From the NCBI GenBank assembly GCA_017452335.1, contig JAFTMP010000245.1, forward strand, positions 1-5,415: 5,415 nt of DNA, written 5' to 3'. The notes under the pieces are model-generated. The model was not told the DNA's origin and did not search any database. It saw nothing but the letters and a program-made list of their open reading frames with translations. This stretch comes from Clostridia bacterium. GTDB lineage: Bacteria > Bacillota > Clostridia > Oscillospirales > CAG-272. Position numbers and translations under genes: made by a program. Positions 5,014 to 5,415 of this stretch are shown here, piece after piece (within the stretch, counting starts at the first letter, position 1; each line of letters opens with the position of its first letter).

Positions 5014-5026
5014 GATGAAAGGAATT

Positions 5027-5415
5027 TTATAGGCGCTCCAGCTCTTCGCGCCACAAATGCTTTTCTTTGCGTTTTAGATGCAGGGACAGGGCAGATCCCG
5101 CGATGAAAACGGCTATGAACAGGTACAAAGAGGGGATCTTTAAGAGATCGGCGGGGGAAAACGCGATGCGTTGGTATTCCGTTCCGCCAAGATGCCCCCA
5201 TAAGACCAAACTTAGCAGGTTCAAGCAGGGGTCGATCTCGGTGCGTTTGCCCGAGGAATCTAAAATATGAATGGTCAGCTCCGGGCGAAATGCAATGGTA
5301 TCTTTTTTAAAATGGAGATCAAAGCAGAAAAACAGCAGGTGGGTGTCGGTTTTTTGACCGTTTTCGCTAAAACCTGCCCCTTCGATTACAAGCTCACTCG
5401 CTCCCTTTTGCCACC
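5027..5415 (-). CDS. Unrecognised single-pass membrane protein (C-terminal part, cut by the window edge)
   Basis: The frame is open from the window edge to the TAA at 5027-5029, giving 128 visible residues that begin WQKGASELVIEGAGF. I do not recognise the family. The first ~90 residues are mixed polar and beta-like (ELVIEGAGF, HLLFFCFDLHF, ELTIHILDSSGKR). IPSLYLFIAVFIAGSALSLHL is then a clear membrane segment, followed by the basic tail KRKEKHLWREELERL to the C terminus. By the positive-inside rule the tail is cytoplasmic and the preceding domain is outside the cell, so an N-terminal signal peptide or further membrane segments are expected beyond the window. A TTG at 5222-5224 could begin a shorter product, but the open frame continues upstream and the full gene is more likely. 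A terminator follows directly, so it is probably not cotranscribed with rny. Confidence 0.65.
   Translation of the reverse strand, partial: WQKGASELVIEGAGFSENGQKTDTHLLFFCFDLHFKKDTIAFRPELTIHILDSSGKRTEIDPCLNLLSLVLWGHLGGTEYQRIAFSPADLLKIPSLYLFIAVFIAGSALSLHLKRKEKHLWREELERL

Noticed and set aside
4839..5201. 120-residue minus-strand frame across the rny promoter and upstream terminator
   Set aside because: It overlaps the membrane protein frame, the terminator and the rny promoter. It lacks a ribosome binding site and shows no protein-like pattern.

Overview
All recognisable genes in this window lie on the minus strand, so gene order runs from high to low coordinates. The content points to a low-to-moderate-GC member of the Firmicutes, most likely class Clostridia, possibly a gut Oscillospirales or Christensenellales type. 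The reasons are the adjacent pair for RNase Y (rny) and YmdB, a DUF1836 regulator, a clostridial flotillin beginning, strong AGGAGG-type ribosome binding sites, consensus sigma-A promoters, and an intergenic tract made of nested hairpins. The taxonomic call is inference.

Layout in transcription order. (1) Positions 5415-5027: the C-terminal end of an unrecognised single-pass membrane protein, closed by an intrinsic terminator. (2) Positions 4897-3230: a near-consensus promoter, a 5' leader of roughly 75 nt, and rny. (3) Positions 3229-3025: an intercistronic stretch rich in predicted RNA hairpins that ends in a 30-bp perfect palindrome with a U-tract. This intrinsic terminator lies only about 37 nt before the ymdB start. 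(4) Positions 3024-2239: ymdB, a metallophosphoesterase. (5) Positions 2238-1961: no gene. It holds a composite array of inverted repeats, a strong terminator (2025-2059) and a perfect 36-bp A/T palindrome (1974-2009). (6) Positions 1960-1: a perfect consensus extended -10 promoter decorated with inverted and direct repeats. It drives a probable operon of a DUF1836 HTH protein, a prohibitin-like SPFH protein and a flotillin whose start is visible before the window ends.

How the genes may work together. RNase Y is the membrane-anchored endoribonuclease that initiates mRNA turnover in many Firmicutes. YmdB is its usual genomic partner and hydrolyses cyclic nucleotides in B. subtilis. Flotillins and prohibitin-like SPFH proteins scaffold membrane microdomains, and RNase Y has been reported to associate with flotillin in other Firmicutes. 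The window therefore places an RNA-decay module beside a membrane-scaffold module, but as separate transcription units.

The least explained parts are two non-coding stretches. One is the folded rny-ymdB spacer, a possible cis-regulatory RNA or small RNA. The other is the repeat-decorated promoter of the DUF1836 operon, a possible autoregulatory operator.
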